Assembly: GCA_018714405.1 (NCBI GenBank) | Contig: DVNM01000016.1 | Location: 1-53,757 of the forward strand | Length of the DNA stretch: 53,757 bases | Direction: 5' to 3' | Source: Scybalenecus merdavium | Lineage (GTDB): Bacteria > Bacillota > Clostridia > Oscillospirales > Acutalibacteraceae | Shown: piece after piece, positions 40,370 through 49,541 of the stretch | Numbering within the stretch: position 1 is the stretch's first letter | Layout of the letters: each line of letters starts with the position of its first letter | Made by a program: the position numbers and the translations under genes | The notes under the pieces: model-generated | Told to the model about the DNA's origin: nothing | Database searches by the model: none | The model's input: the letters and a program-made list of their open reading frames with translations, nothing else

Positions 40370-43327
40370 TTATTTCTGCCAATCCCAGTTGTAGAAACGA
40401 ACTTTTACCGGGTCGGAAGTAACCGATTTGCCGTAAACGTCGGTAACGACGGCCTGCACCCAAATGGAACGCGGACCTACGCCGAAGGTCGGACGGATCG
40501 TGGCGTTGTTGCCCGAAACACTTTCAATGTTGCCCTCGGGTTCATCCACAGACCAGTTGGCCAGCTGCCATTCCACTTTAGCGATCTTGGCGCCGTCATT
40601 TACCTGCACCGTGAGTTCCACAGTCTGGCTGGTCCAGGTCTGGTACCACGGCGTCTTGTGATAGATGACCTCGCCGCTCAGTTCATCGCCGCTGTTCAGC
40701 GGTACGATGGAAGCGTCGGTCAGTTCTTCATAAGCATTCAGGGCGGCAAACGCGGTTTCCAGCGCCCCTGCAGCATCGTCTACTATCTGCTGCGAAGCAA
40801 ATTCGTTATTGTTGACACGGTTGGCCGTATCCAGTGCGGCTTCAAAAGCTGCCCAGGAAACAAGGTCAAATTCATCCTCATTCAAATCTGCTTCTGCCAC
40901 TCTGTCCAGAACTGCCTGCAGGACTGTTTTGTCAGCACGCACTTTTACAGCGCAGGTGGCTGTGTAGCCTCCGTCTACCGTCTTGACCGTAATGGTCGCA
41001 TCGCCCATAGCAACCGCCGTCAGGGTGCCGTCATCCGAGACGGTAACGACGGACGGGTTGCTGCTTTCCCAGGTAACGGCCTGGTTTGCCGCGTCAGAGG
41101 GGTTGACCGTTGCCGTCAGTTTATAGGTGGCGCCGACGCCGCCCAGAGTCACGTCAGAAGCATTGAGCGTTACACCGCTTGCGTGCACATACGCTTTCAG
41201 GAAGGTGACGGTGACGGAATCCGTCAGCGCCGGATCGTCCTGCGACGTAGCCGTAATGGTGGCTGTAATGGGGCTGTGAAGCAGCTGGTTCTTAATAGAA
41301 ACCAGACCGTTTGCATCTACGCTGACCTTACTGTTGTCGCTGGACCAGGTAACACCCTTGTTGGTGGCGTCGTCCGGCGTGACCGTTGCGCTCAGCTGCG
41401 CAGAGCCGCTGCCGACACCCAAAGTGGTATTGACTTCCACTTCCAGACTTTCGCCCTGATCAATGGAAATACCCGTTGCTTCCTGGTAGACGGAAATCGG
41501 GATCTCTTTTACAAGATGGGTACCCCATTCAAACGGGCCGACCGGATCGCCGACTTCAGAATGCGAACGCACATAAAGCGTGGTATCGCCGCCGCCGACC
41601 GTATTGATGGTAAATGTGCCGATACGGCTGCGGTTCGGTGCATCAATAGTAGAAGTCGTGATCTGCAGAACGCCATCGGTAATATTGTCGCCGTAAACGA
41701 CTTCGCCGTCGATCATCAGACCAAGGTCAATATTGTTGTAATCCTGTTCAAAAATGCCGCTGCCCTCATCCACCAGACAGATCGGGAAAATCTCATAATC
41801 GAACGTATAGGACTGGTTCTTCTGCAACATGCCTGTGGGGCCGTTCACGACCAGGTCTGTAGGTTCACGGTCGTTGCCGGCCATGACCGAAGCGGCGCGC
41901 GTGACCGTTACGCCGTTGACCGTGGCGCTGACTTCAAACGGACGTTCTGTGAACAGGGTGTGGTAATCATCCGCACCGCGGATCGTCATCAGACCGGTGT
42001 CGTCGATCACCGCAAAATCCTCGTTGCTGGAAGCCCAGGTGATCTCCTCCGGCGTAATAACTGCGCCGGCAGGTTCAACATTCGTCAGCGTCAGCTGGCG
42101 TGTGCCGCCATATCTGTTCAAACGCTCCGTATCGCCGACGATCTCAAAGCCGGTCACATTGATCTGGTCCACAACGGTGACCGTGACCGAGTCGTTGATG
42201 GAGTATTTCAGGATCCAGTCGCTGATCGTGGCAATGATGTTTTCAACCGAATCGCCGGCCTGCACCATGCCGTCGAGCATTTTGAGCAGAAGGTCTATCA
42301 CATCGGCGCCGACCGACATGCCGAAGATGTTTTCCAGCATCCAGCCGATCGCATCGCCCATGCTCTGGCCGGTGTTCACAGCGTTTTCGATGGTGGAAGA
42401 AAGCTTATCATAAAGACCCTGCGTGCTGGGCGTGGCCTTGATGGTCACGGTGCCGGGCTTGTTGAACGTGATGTGGTTGTTTTCATCCACCGTGGCAATG
42501 TCGCTGGCCACGTCGCCGATCCACGACTTCTGGGTGACTTCCCAGTTCACGCCCATGTTCAGGCGCAGCGGCGTGGTGATGGCCTGCAGGTCCATTTCGT
42601 AACCCACTTCGACCGTAGCCGGGATCTCGTTATGGTTCGTGATGTAAGTACCGTTCGGGATCAAATCGGCCGTGGCGGAGGTCGACTTGTCGCACACAAC
42701 GTGGGTGGAGTTGTAGGCGATGACCTCGCCGGTTTCATCGCTTACCAGCTCGGCGCGGATCTCCACGTTCATGGAGTTGAGCGTGTTCATCAGGGAATTG
42801 TAGAGGCCGTTTGCCGAATCCTCACCCAGGATCGGGCCGAGGATCATCTGCATCATATCGAGGATGCCCTCGGCATCCATGCCGTCAATATCGTTTTCGT
42901 CCATCCAGTCATAGATGGAATCGGCCAGGCCCGGGCCGATCAGCCAGAGCGTTTCGATGTTTTCAGCCACCCAAACGCGCATAATGGCGCCCTTGGAGCT
43001 GTCGCGGCCCGTGATCACGCCGTTTTGATCTACATACACCAGGTACGGTGTGGGAGACGACCAAACAACGTGCGAACCGCTCGGGATGGAGTCTTCGCCC
43101 TTGTATTTTACCGTCAGCTGCTTCTGATGGTTTTCCTCCACATGCAGGAGGGTTTCGCTGCTGTCGCCGTTTTCGTCCACACGCACGCCGTCGCAGTAGA
43201 TCTGCAGATCATACTCATAATCAGGTGCGGTGTCGCCGTCCGCAGCAAAAGCTGTGACCGGAAGCGCAGCAAAAGCCAGCAGAACGCTCAGAAAAACACT
43301 GAGGACGCGCTTTGCAGTTTTGTTCAT
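40370..43327 (-). CDS. Large secreted protein with bacterial Ig-like and FIVAR domains (paralogue 1)
   Basis: A 985-residue secreted protein. Signal peptide about 1-29 (MNKTAKRVLSVFLSVLLAFA). Several Ig-like domains follow. The clearest BIG2-type repeats are near 620-710 (LSATVTPDDATNKGVTWSSD) and 715-800 (LTATVNPSDAANQAVTWESS). A FIVAR-like helical segment follows (about 805-870, VSWAAFEAALDTANRVNNNE), then a last Ig-like domain ending in VRFYNWDWQK. There is no LPXTG, membrane helix or S-layer domain, so it may be released or bound by other means. It is about 70% like its neighbour in the C-terminal half by eye. GGTGATTGC precedes the ATG at 43327. Function is probably adhesive or structural; no enzyme motif is visible. 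Confidence 0.85.
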   Translation of the reverse strand: MNKTAKRVLSVFLSVLLAFAALPVTAFAADGDTAPDYEYDLQIYCDGVRVDENGDSSETLLHVEENHQKQLTVKYKGEDSIPSGSHVVWSSPTPYLVYVDQNGVITGRDSSKGAIMRVWVAENIETLWLIGPGLADSIYDWMDENDIDGMDAEGILDMMQMILGPILGEDSANGLYNSLMNTLNSMNVEIRAELVSDETGEVIAYNSTHVVCDKSTSATADLIPNGTYITNHNEIPATVEVGYEMDLQAITTPLRLNMGVNWEVTQKSWIGDVASDIATVDENNHITFNKPGTVTIKATPSTQGLYDKLSSTIENAVNTGQSMGDAIGWMLENIFGMSVGADVIDLLLKMLDGMVQAGDSVENIIATISDWILKYSINDSVTVTVVDQINVTGFEIVGDTERLNRYGGTRQLTLTNVEPAGAVITPEEITWASSNEDFAVIDDTGLMTIRGADDYHTLFTERPFEVSATVNGVTVTRAASVMAGNDREPTDLVVNGPTGMLQKNQSYTFDYEIFPICLVDEGSGIFEQDYNNIDLGLMIDGEVVYGDNITDGVLQITTSTIDAPNRSRIGTFTINTVGGGDTTLYVRSHSEVGDPVGPFEWGTHLVKEIPISVYQEATGISIDQGESLEVEVNTTLGVGSGSAQLSATVTPDDATNKGVTWSSDNSKVSVDANGLVSIKNQLLHSPITATITATSQDDPALTDSVTVTFLKAYVHASGVTLNASDVTLGGVGATYKLTATVNPSDAANQAVTWESSNPSVVTVSDDGTLTAVAMGDATITVKTVDGGYTATCAVKVRADKTVLQAVLDRVAEADLNEDEFDLVSWAAFEAALDTANRVNNNEFASQQIVDDAAGALETAFAALNAYEELTDASIVPLNSGDELSGEVIYHKTPWYQTWTSQTVELTVQVNDGAKIAKVEWQLANWSVDEPEGNIESVSGNNATIRPTFGVGPRSIWVQAVVTDVYGKSVTSDPVKVRFYNWDWQK

Positions 43328-43401
43328 GCAATCACCTTTCTTCTTTTGTCGGCAGACGCCCAAAACGGGCACGCCGGTATTGTTTGGAAAAATCCGTATT
43401 T

Positions 43402-43430
43402 AAAATACCATTACTGTGCAGATTAGTCAA
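43402..43430 (-). promoter_or_regulatory. Promoter of Ig-like protein gene 1
   Basis: TTGACT (43430-43425), 17-bp spacer, TATTTT (43407-43402). The surrounding 40 bp are nearly the same as upstream of paralogue 2. Confidence 0.65.
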
Positions 43431-43696
43431 TATGTATTTTATTTTATTGTTTTTTCAAAGTGTTCAGTTTTGGTGAAGAAAGTGCATATTATGATTCAAA
43501 AACCGTCACGGCGTTCATTTTTTCAGACCTTTTTCAGCAAAATTCATGGTGTTAAATAGCATTATTTTAGCTGCAAGACACATGTAACACAAAAAAGCCT
43601 GCCAAAACCCGTTAAAAAAAGTGAAAATATTTTTACAGACAGCGGCAAAATTAACAGGACACGCGTCCAGAGCGGCGCGGCCGTAGTTTTGCACAG

Positions 43697-43727
43697 AAAA
43701 ACAGCCCGCGAAAACGCGGGCTGCTTT
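43697..43727 (-). terminator. Terminator of Ig-like protein gene 2
   Basis: GCAGCCCGCG-TTTT-CGCGGGCTGTTTTT on the minus strand, about 25 bp after the stop codon. Confidence 0.85.
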
Positions 43728-43752
43728 GTTTTACTGCAATAGCAGGTTTTGC

Positions 43753-46674
43753 TTATTTCTGCCAATCCCAGTTGATGAAACGAACTTTGACCGGTTCGGT
43801 CACCGTGTCGTTGCCGTATTGGTCGGTCACAACTGCCTGCACCCAGATGGAGCGCGGACCCACGCCGAAGGTCGGGCGGATCGTGGCATTGTTGCCGGAG
43901 GTGCTTTCAATATTGCCTTCCGGTTCGTTGACCGACCAGTTGGCCAGGCGCCATTCCACGCTGGCAATGTCGCCGTCGGCCTGCACGGTCAGTTCCACAG
44001 TCTGGCTGGTCCAGGTCTTGTACCACGGGGTCGTGTGGTAAATGACCTGACCCTCTTTCTCGTCTGCCGAATTGACGGCAACGATGGTGGCGGTGGTGAC
44101 CGGTTCATACACGCTCAGCGCATTGAACGCCTCTTCCAGCGCCTTTGTCGCCTCGTCTACGCGCTGCTGCGAAGCATACTCGTCGTTATTGACCTGGTTC
44201 GCCGTATCCAGCGCAGCCTCAAAAGCTGCCCAGAGGTAAGCGTCGTCCACATCCTCTTCGTTTACCTGAGACGCTCTGTCGATCGCGGCCTGCAGCGCCG
44301 CCTTGTCGGCACGCACTTTGACCGTACAGGAAGCCGTGTAGCTGCCTTCGGCCGTTGTGACCGTAACCGTGGCGTCGCCCATGGCGACCGCCGTCAGGGT
44401 GCCGTTTTCCGATACAGTGACCACATCCGGATTGTCGGAGGTCCAGGTCACGTTCTGGTTCTGCGCATCTGCCGGCTGGACCGAAGCCGTCAGTTTGTAG
44501 GTGGAGCCAACGCCGCCCAGGGTCACTTCAGAAGTGTTGAGCGTTACGCCGGTCACATGGACATAAGCCTTAACGAACGTGACGGTGATGGAATCCGTCA
44601 GCGCCGGGTTGTCGTTAGAGGTGGCGGTAATGGTGGCTGTGATCGGCAGGCTTTGACGACTGATCGAGACAACGCCGTTTTCGTCAACCGAAACGTTGCT
44701 GTTGTCGCTGGACCAGGAAATCGACTTGTCGGTAGCATCCTCCGGGCCGACCGTAGCGCTCAGCTGCGTGGAGGCGTTGTATTTGCCGCTGCCGATGATA
44801 CCGATCATGTATTCATCGTCTGTTTCCACTTCCAGCGTATCGCCCTGATCGATCGCGATCGAAGCAGCCGGCTGGTAAACGGAAACCTGCAGTTCTTTTA
44901 CAAAGTAAGGATCAGACACGCCTGTGCCGATACGCTGCGCCTCGGAATGGTTGCGCACATAAATGGTGCTGACGCCGCCGCCGACAGCCGTTACGGTGAA
45001 CTGGCCGCTGTTGGACTTGCCGGCATCGACTTCGCCGCCGTCCGAAATGGAAAGAACGCCGTCGGTGATGTTGTCGCTGTAAACGATCTGGCCGTCGATC
45101 ATAAGACCAACGTCGATGTTGTTCATATCCCAAGTCATACCGTCATCGTAAAGAACGCTGGGATAAATCGTAAAGTCATAGGAAGCGGTATCGCCGACCG
45201 TCATCTGGGTCGGGCCGGAGAATTCGACATCGGTCGGCCACAGGGTATTGCCGCCCAGGATGTTGCCGTCCATAGTGGCATTTACGCCGTCGATCGTCGC
45301 GGTGATCGTAAAGCTGTTGCCCCAGTTGCCGCCGTCGCGGGCCGTGACTTTGCCGTCCTCTGCCAGAGCGATCTGGTCATTGCTGGAGACCCAGTCCACA
45401 TCGTCCGCTGTGATATAAGCGCCCTCGGGCTGGATATCCGTAATGGAGACCAGACGGTTGCCGCCGAACGCGGACATGTCGCCCAGGTCGCCGTAAATGG
45501 CGAACGAAGTCACATCGATCTGATCTTTGATTTCCACTGTGATGGAGTCATTGATGGTTACGCCAAGGATCCAGTCACTGACTTTCGCCACAATGTCTTT
45601 CATCGCCTGCGCCGCGTCGCCGGTGCCGGCTTCCACGATGCCGTTGATAACAGCTACCAGTGCGTCGATCACGCCGGCAGCCACAGACAGGCCAAACACT
45701 TCCTTAAGCACCCGGCCGATCGTGTCGCCGGCATTCGCAATGCCGCCCGCCTGCTCGATCAGTGCGGTCAGTTTGTTGTAAAGGCCTTCTGTGTCAGGCT
45801 TTGCGGTGATTTTGACCGTACCGGGCGTGTTGAACACGATATGGCCGTTTTCGTCAATTGTGGCCTTGTCCGTATCTTTCCAGGTCGTAACGCCAAGGAT
45901 CGTCTGCGGCTCCTGTACCGACCAGTTGACGCCCATTTCCAGGCGCATCGGCGTGGTCACGCCGGTCAGATCCATTTCATAACCGGCTTCCACCTGAGAC
46001 GGAACAGCCTCATGGTTGGTGATATAAGTACCGTTCGGGATGAAGTCAGCCGTCAGGGAATCGCTCTTGTCGCACACAACATGGGTGGAGTTGTAAGCGA
46101 TCTCGTTGCCCTCGGCATCCACCAGCGCGACACGGATCTCCACATTCATGGAATCGAGCGTGTTGCGCAGAGACTCGCAGAGGCCGGCTGTAAAATCTTC
46201 GCCGAAAATGGGGGTCAAAATAAGCTCCATTGCGTCTACGATGCCCTGGGTGTCCATGTTGTCGATCTTGTTCTCATCCATCCAGCTGTAGATGGAATCG
46301 GCAATGCCGGGACCGATCAGCCAAAGGCTTTCAATGTTTTCAGCTACCCAAACGCGCATAATAGTGCCCTTGGAGCTGTCGCGGCCCGTGATAACACCGT
46401 TTTGGTCCACATAAACCAAATAAGGTGTGGGCGAGCTCCAGACAAGGCTGGTGCCGTCGGGCAGAGTTTCGCTGCCATTGTATGTGACCGTAAGCTGTTT
46501 CTGCTCTGTTTCTTTGATGCGCAGCGGATTGTCGCCGTTTTCATCCACACGCACGCCGTCATTGTAGATCATCAGCGGATATTCCTCCGCAGCAAACGCC
46601 GTGACGGGCAAAACAGAGAGCGTCATCAGCACAGCAAGAAAAATACTAATGGCACGCTTTGTTACTTTTCTCAT
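43753..46674 (-). CDS. Large secreted protein with bacterial Ig-like and FIVAR domains (paralogue 2)
   Basis: A 973-residue paralogue of the neighbouring gene with the same order: signal peptide (about 1-27), an N-terminal module containing YLVYVDQNGVITGRDSSKG and MRVWVAENIESLWLIGPG, Ig-like domains, two BIG2-type repeats (LSATVGPEDATDKSISWSSD and LTASVQPADAQNQNVTWTSD), a FIVAR-like helix bundle (LWAAFEAALDTANQVNNDEY) and the same terminal VRFINWDWQK. No wall-sorting signal is present. The middle regions differ more than the ends. GGTGATTCCG precedes the ATG at 46674. It has its own promoter and terminator. Confidence 0.85.
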   Translation of the reverse strand: MRKVTKRAISIFLAVLMTLSVLPVTAFAAEEYPLMIYNDGVRVDENGDNPLRIKETEQKQLTVTYNGSETLPDGTSLVWSSPTPYLVYVDQNGVITGRDSSKGTIMRVWVAENIESLWLIGPGIADSIYSWMDENKIDNMDTQGIVDAMELILTPIFGEDFTAGLCESLRNTLDSMNVEIRVALVDAEGNEIAYNSTHVVCDKSDSLTADFIPNGTYITNHEAVPSQVEAGYEMDLTGVTTPMRLEMGVNWSVQEPQTILGVTTWKDTDKATIDENGHIVFNTPGTVKITAKPDTEGLYNKLTALIEQAGGIANAGDTIGRVLKEVFGLSVAAGVIDALVAVINGIVEAGTGDAAQAMKDIVAKVSDWILGVTINDSITVEIKDQIDVTSFAIYGDLGDMSAFGGNRLVSITDIQPEGAYITADDVDWVSSNDQIALAEDGKVTARDGGNWGNSFTITATIDGVNATMDGNILGGNTLWPTDVEFSGPTQMTVGDTASYDFTIYPSVLYDDGMTWDMNNIDVGLMIDGQIVYSDNITDGVLSISDGGEVDAGKSNSGQFTVTAVGGGVSTIYVRNHSEAQRIGTGVSDPYFVKELQVSVYQPAASIAIDQGDTLEVETDDEYMIGIIGSGKYNASTQLSATVGPEDATDKSISWSSDNSNVSVDENGVVSISRQSLPITATITATSNDNPALTDSITVTFVKAYVHVTGVTLNTSEVTLGGVGSTYKLTASVQPADAQNQNVTWTSDNPDVVTVSENGTLTAVAMGDATVTVTTAEGSYTASCTVKVRADKAALQAAIDRASQVNEEDVDDAYLWAAFEAALDTANQVNNDEYASQQRVDEATKALEEAFNALSVYEPVTTATIVAVNSADEKEGQVIYHTTPWYKTWTSQTVELTVQADGDIASVEWRLANWSVNEPEGNIESTSGNNATIRPTFGVGPRSIWVQAVVTDQYGNDTVTEPVKVRFINWDWQK

Positions 46675-46749
46675 CGGAATCACCTTTCCTAATATTTATT
46701 TCCTTCGTCACAGGGCAAAACCCCGCTGTTTTCCAAAGGAGGTACACTT

Positions 46750-46778
46750 AACATACCATTATTGTACAAATTAGTCAA
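46750..46778 (-). promoter_or_regulatory. Promoter of Ig-like protein gene 2
   Basis: TTGACT (46778-46773), 17-bp spacer, TATGTT (46755-46750), within a 40-bp block shared with paralogue 1. Confidence 0.65.
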
Positions 46779-47113
46779 TATGTATTCTATTTTCCTATTT
46801 GCAGCACTTTATCCATAATTTATGAAGATTATTATATCTTTTTATACAAAACTTATACAAAAAACCTGAAATAAAGCGATACTGACAATAAATTTAACTC
46901 GATGCTGGACGTTCGTTTAAAAACTGTAGTACTATATTAGCCGAAATGCGCATTTTAATACGGAAAATGCAATTTGTTCATTTCAAAAAAAGTGAATATA
47001 TTTTTTTAAAATTTTGTTAAAATAATTATCACTTGTCCTGTTTTTAGCCAAAAAGGCATCAAAACGGCGGAAAACGCGCAGCTCTCCCCATATATTAATT
47101 ACATTAATTATAG
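46779..47113. other. A/T-rich region without a gene
   Basis: About 335 bp of A/T-rich sequence upstream of paralogue 2 and downstream of the dehydrogenase terminator. It contains runs of T and A and the pair GAAAATGC / GCATTTT near 46950-46972. I see no gene or RNA in it. Confidence 0.55.
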
Positions 47114-47150
47114 CGCAAAAAAAGCGCCCCGCGTGCTGCGGAGCGCTTTT
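47114..47150 (-). terminator. Terminator of the methylmalonate-semialdehyde dehydrogenase gene
   Basis: AAAAGCGCTCCGC / GCGGGGCGCTTTTTTT stem-loop with T tail on the minus strand. Confidence 0.85.
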
Positions 47151-47173
47151 GTACCTATGTATGTTAGTATATG

Positions 47174-48682
47174 TTAGATCGTACCGTCCCAGGTGGAGAC
47201 TTCGGTCTGGTTGATCTCGTCCTGGTCGAACCAGTGGGTCGTGACCGCCTTGCTTTCCGTGTAGAAGCGGTAGGCATCCTTGCCCAGGCAGTGCAGGTCG
47301 CCGAAGAACGAATTTTTATGGCCGCTGAACGGGAACATGCCGACCGGTACCGGAATGCCCACGTTGATGCCGACCTGGCCGCCGTCTGTATGGCGGGCAA
47401 ATTCACGCGCATAGTAACCGTTTTGCGTGTAGATGACCGAACCGTTGGCGAACGGGTTGGCGTTCATCACGGCAAGTCCTTCGTGAAAATCCTTTACACG
47501 CTTGACGCAGAGCACCGGGCCGAAGATCTCGCGTTCGCCGAGATTGCTGCCGGGCTTGACGTGGTCAAAGATCGTGGGGCCGATATAATAGCCGTTTTCG
47601 TAACCGGGCACCTTGACGCCGCGGCCGTCGAGCACCAGTTCGGCGCCCTCGTCAACGCCCTCCTGAATGCGCTCTTCAATGCTTTGCTTATGCTTCAGGT
47701 AAGTGATCGGGCCAAGCTTGCTGTCTTTCTCCCAGGCGGGGCCGACCTTGATCTTTTTGGCCTGCTCTACCAATGCGGCCACGAACCTGTCGGCAATGCT
47801 TTCCTGCACGCAGACAACGGGCAGCGCCATGCAGCGTTCGCCGGCGCAGCCGAATGCCGCGTTGATGACGCCGGCAGCCGTACGATCGATCGGCGCATCC
47901 TCCAGCACAAGGGCGTGGTTCTTGGCCTCGCACAGGCACTGCACGCGCTTGCCGGTAGCGGCCGCCGTGGAATAGATATATTTACCGACGTCGGTAGAGC
48001 CGACAAACGTAATGCCCTTGACGTCCGGATGGTTCAAAATAACGTTGACCTCATTTCTGGAACAGGTGACCAGGTTCAGCACACCGTCCGGCAGGCCGGC
48101 TTCCTTGTAAAGCTCGGCAATGCGAAACGCCGTTCTCGGTGTGATGGAAGCCACTTTCAGCACCATGGTGTTGCCGGTGGCGATGCACACGGGCGCCATC
48201 CAGCCAAACGGGATCATGGCCGGGAAATTGAACGGCACGATGCCGGCAAAAACGCCGAGCGGCTCGCGGTACTTCACCGTGTCGTAGCCGCGGGATGCGT
48301 CCATCATCGACTCGCCCATCATCAGCGAGGGCGCCTGGCAGGCCAGCTCGGTGCCCTCTTTCGCCTTGAGCACATCGCCCTGCGCTTCAGCCCAGACCTT
48401 GCCGTGCTCACGCGCGACCAGGTCGGTCAGCTCGTCCATGTGTTCGATCAGAAGCTCGCGCACCTTGTAAAGGATCTGCACACGCTTCATGACCGGCGTG
48501 GCGCTCCAGGCCGGGAAAGCAGCCTTGGCGGCGGCGATCGCGGCGTTGACCTCATCGGCCGTGCAGCAGGGGGCATAACCGGTCAGTTCGCCGGTGCTGG
48601 GGTTATAAAGTTCATAGTACTTATCGGTGGCGGATTCCTTAAACTCGCCGCCGACAAACATCTTGAGTCTTTCAGCTGACAT
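47174..48682 (-). CDS. mmsA: Methylmalonate-semialdehyde dehydrogenase (CoA-acylating)
   Basis: A 502-residue aldehyde dehydrogenase of the MmsA/IolA type, which converts malonate or methylmalonate semialdehyde to acetyl-CoA or propionyl-CoA using NAD+ and CoA. Diagnostic features are FVGGEFKES at the start, PFNFPAMIPFGWMAPVCIAT, the NAD-site FVGSTDVGKYIY and the catalytic Cys284 in GCAGERCMALP. It ends with KAVTTHWFDQDE. It stands alone with its own promoter and terminator; no inositol or valine catabolic genes are in the window, so its pathway here is uncertain. Confidence 0.94.
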   Translation of the reverse strand: MSAERLKMFVGGEFKESATDKYYELYNPSTGELTGYAPCCTADEVNAAIAAAKAAFPAWSATPVMKRVQILYKVRELLIEHMDELTDLVAREHGKVWAEAQGDVLKAKEGTELACQAPSLMMGESMMDASRGYDTVKYREPLGVFAGIVPFNFPAMIPFGWMAPVCIATGNTMVLKVASITPRTAFRIAELYKEAGLPDGVLNLVTCSRNEVNVILNHPDVKGITFVGSTDVGKYIYSTAAATGKRVQCLCEAKNHALVLEDAPIDRTAAGVINAAFGCAGERCMALPVVCVQESIADRFVAALVEQAKKIKVGPAWEKDSKLGPITYLKHKQSIEERIQEGVDEGAELVLDGRGVKVPGYENGYYIGPTIFDHVKPGSNLGEREIFGPVLCVKRVKDFHEGLAVMNANPFANGSVIYTQNGYYAREFARHTDGGQVGINVGIPVPVGMFPFSGHKNSFFGDLHCLGKDAYRFYTESKAVTTHWFDQDEINQTEVSTWDGTI

Positions 48683-48715
48683 AAGATCGCTCCTTAAAAA
48701 TAAATCTACTTTTTA

Positions 48716-48744
48716 AGTTTATCATTTTCAGACGGCAAAATCAA
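48716..48744 (-). promoter_or_regulatory. Promoter of mmsA
   Basis: TTGATT (48744-48739), 17-bp spacer, TAAACT (48721-48716). Leader of about 25 bases with AAGGAGCGA before the ATG. Confidence 0.55.
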
Positions 48745-48994
48745 CAGAAAAAAACAAAACATGCCGCATAATTTTGTGAAAAAAATTATTGCGGTGTTAT
48801 ATTGTGTATCCAGGCTGTTTGCACTTGCGTTTTGCGCGTTTAAGAGGATCACCCTGACCGACACGACCGGAAGCGGCAAGGCCGTCTGCCCCGATCTGCA
48901 GGAAAGTGGTGGCTGCGATGCCCGCACAAACCGACTAAAAAATTCCACAGCATAAAAAAACCAAAACAGCAAGCCGCACAGCCCGCTGTTTTTG
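48745..48994. other. Intergenic region before the six-gene operon end
   Basis: Holds the terminator at 48955-48993. A plus-strand frame of 64 codons from 48761 has no ribosome-binding site, although a promoter-like TTGTGA-17-TTATAT lies nearby (48773-48801). I do not call a gene. Confidence 0.5.
48955..48993 (-). terminator. Terminator of the six-gene operon
   Basis: AAAAACAGC / GCTGTTTT stem with a 14-base GC-rich loop and a downstream TTTTTTT on the minus strand, directly after the GNAT stop. Confidence 0.7.
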
Positions 48995-49507
48995 TCATAT
49001 CTTCCTATTTTCTTTCTCCCTCTTACAAACAGAATTTAGATTGGTGACCATAATGTATTCCTTGTCCGTTTCTTTGACTATTGCAAAGCCTGCTTTCCGA
49101 TACAGCTTCACTGCATAATTATCCTTTTGAACAGAAAGGGAAAGCTTTGTGTAACCAGCCGCTTTTTCAACGAACAGCATTTGTGTAAGCAATAAAGTTC
49201 CGAGCCCCCTACCTCTATACGCTTTAAGGACAGACATAGCAAGGGATGGTGTATCCACATCAATATGTCCATAGTCGTTCATGATTCTTGCCCAAATTGC
49301 GCCTACAATATTACCGTTAACTTCTGCAATCAGAGCTTTGTCATGTTTATTTGTTCCAAACTCTGAAATATACACCTGTAATTCCGGACAGTTTAAAATA
49401 GATTTCGGCGGCGGATCAACGCCGTCAGGGACAAAGATTGCTTCATATAAAAAGTCACTGAGCAGCCTATATTCTTCTTTTCGCATTTCTCTTATAGCAC
49501 AGTTCAT
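48995..49507 (-). CDS. GNAT-family N-acetyltransferase
   Basis: A 170-residue acetyltransferase. The acetyl-CoA loop is YRGRGLGTLLLTQML (about 95-109), preceded by the strand SLAMSVLKA and followed by LSLSVQKDNYAVKLYRKAGF, all typical of GNAT. The acceptor is unknown. It is the last gene of a six-gene run on the minus strand and clearly A/T-richer than the operons to the left. Confidence 0.92.
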   Translation of the reverse strand: MNCAIREMRKEEYRLLSDFLYEAIFVPDGVDPPPKSILNCPELQVYISEFGTNKHDKALIAEVNGNIVGAIWARIMNDYGHIDVDTPSLAMSVLKAYRGRGLGTLLLTQMLFVEKAAGYTKLSLSVQKDNYAVKLYRKAGFAIVKETDKEYIMVTNLNSVCKREKENRKI

Positions 49508-49541
49508 ATCTTACTCGTTTCTTATCCATTAAAAAACTGCC

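Larger units (their letters stand above)
43328..43752. other. Intergenic region between the two Ig-like genes
   Basis: This 425-bp gap holds the leader and promoter of paralogue 1, about 130 bp of A/T-rich sequence without a gene, and the terminator of paralogue 2. Confidence 0.6.

Noticed and set aside
40211..46692. Two plus-strand frames of 1071 and 988 codons opposite the Ig-like genes
   Set aside because: The sense frames have signal peptides, ribosome-binding sites, promoters, terminators and recognisable domains. The antisense frames have none of these and result from codon use.
47171..48679. 502-codon plus-strand frame opposite the methylmalonate-semialdehyde dehydrogenase
   Set aside because: The minus strand is a clear full-length dehydrogenase with its catalytic Cys; the antisense frame is its shadow.
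48761..48955. 64-codon plus-strand frame with a promoter-like sequence nearby
   Set aside because: No ribosome-binding site, and the composition does not look coding.
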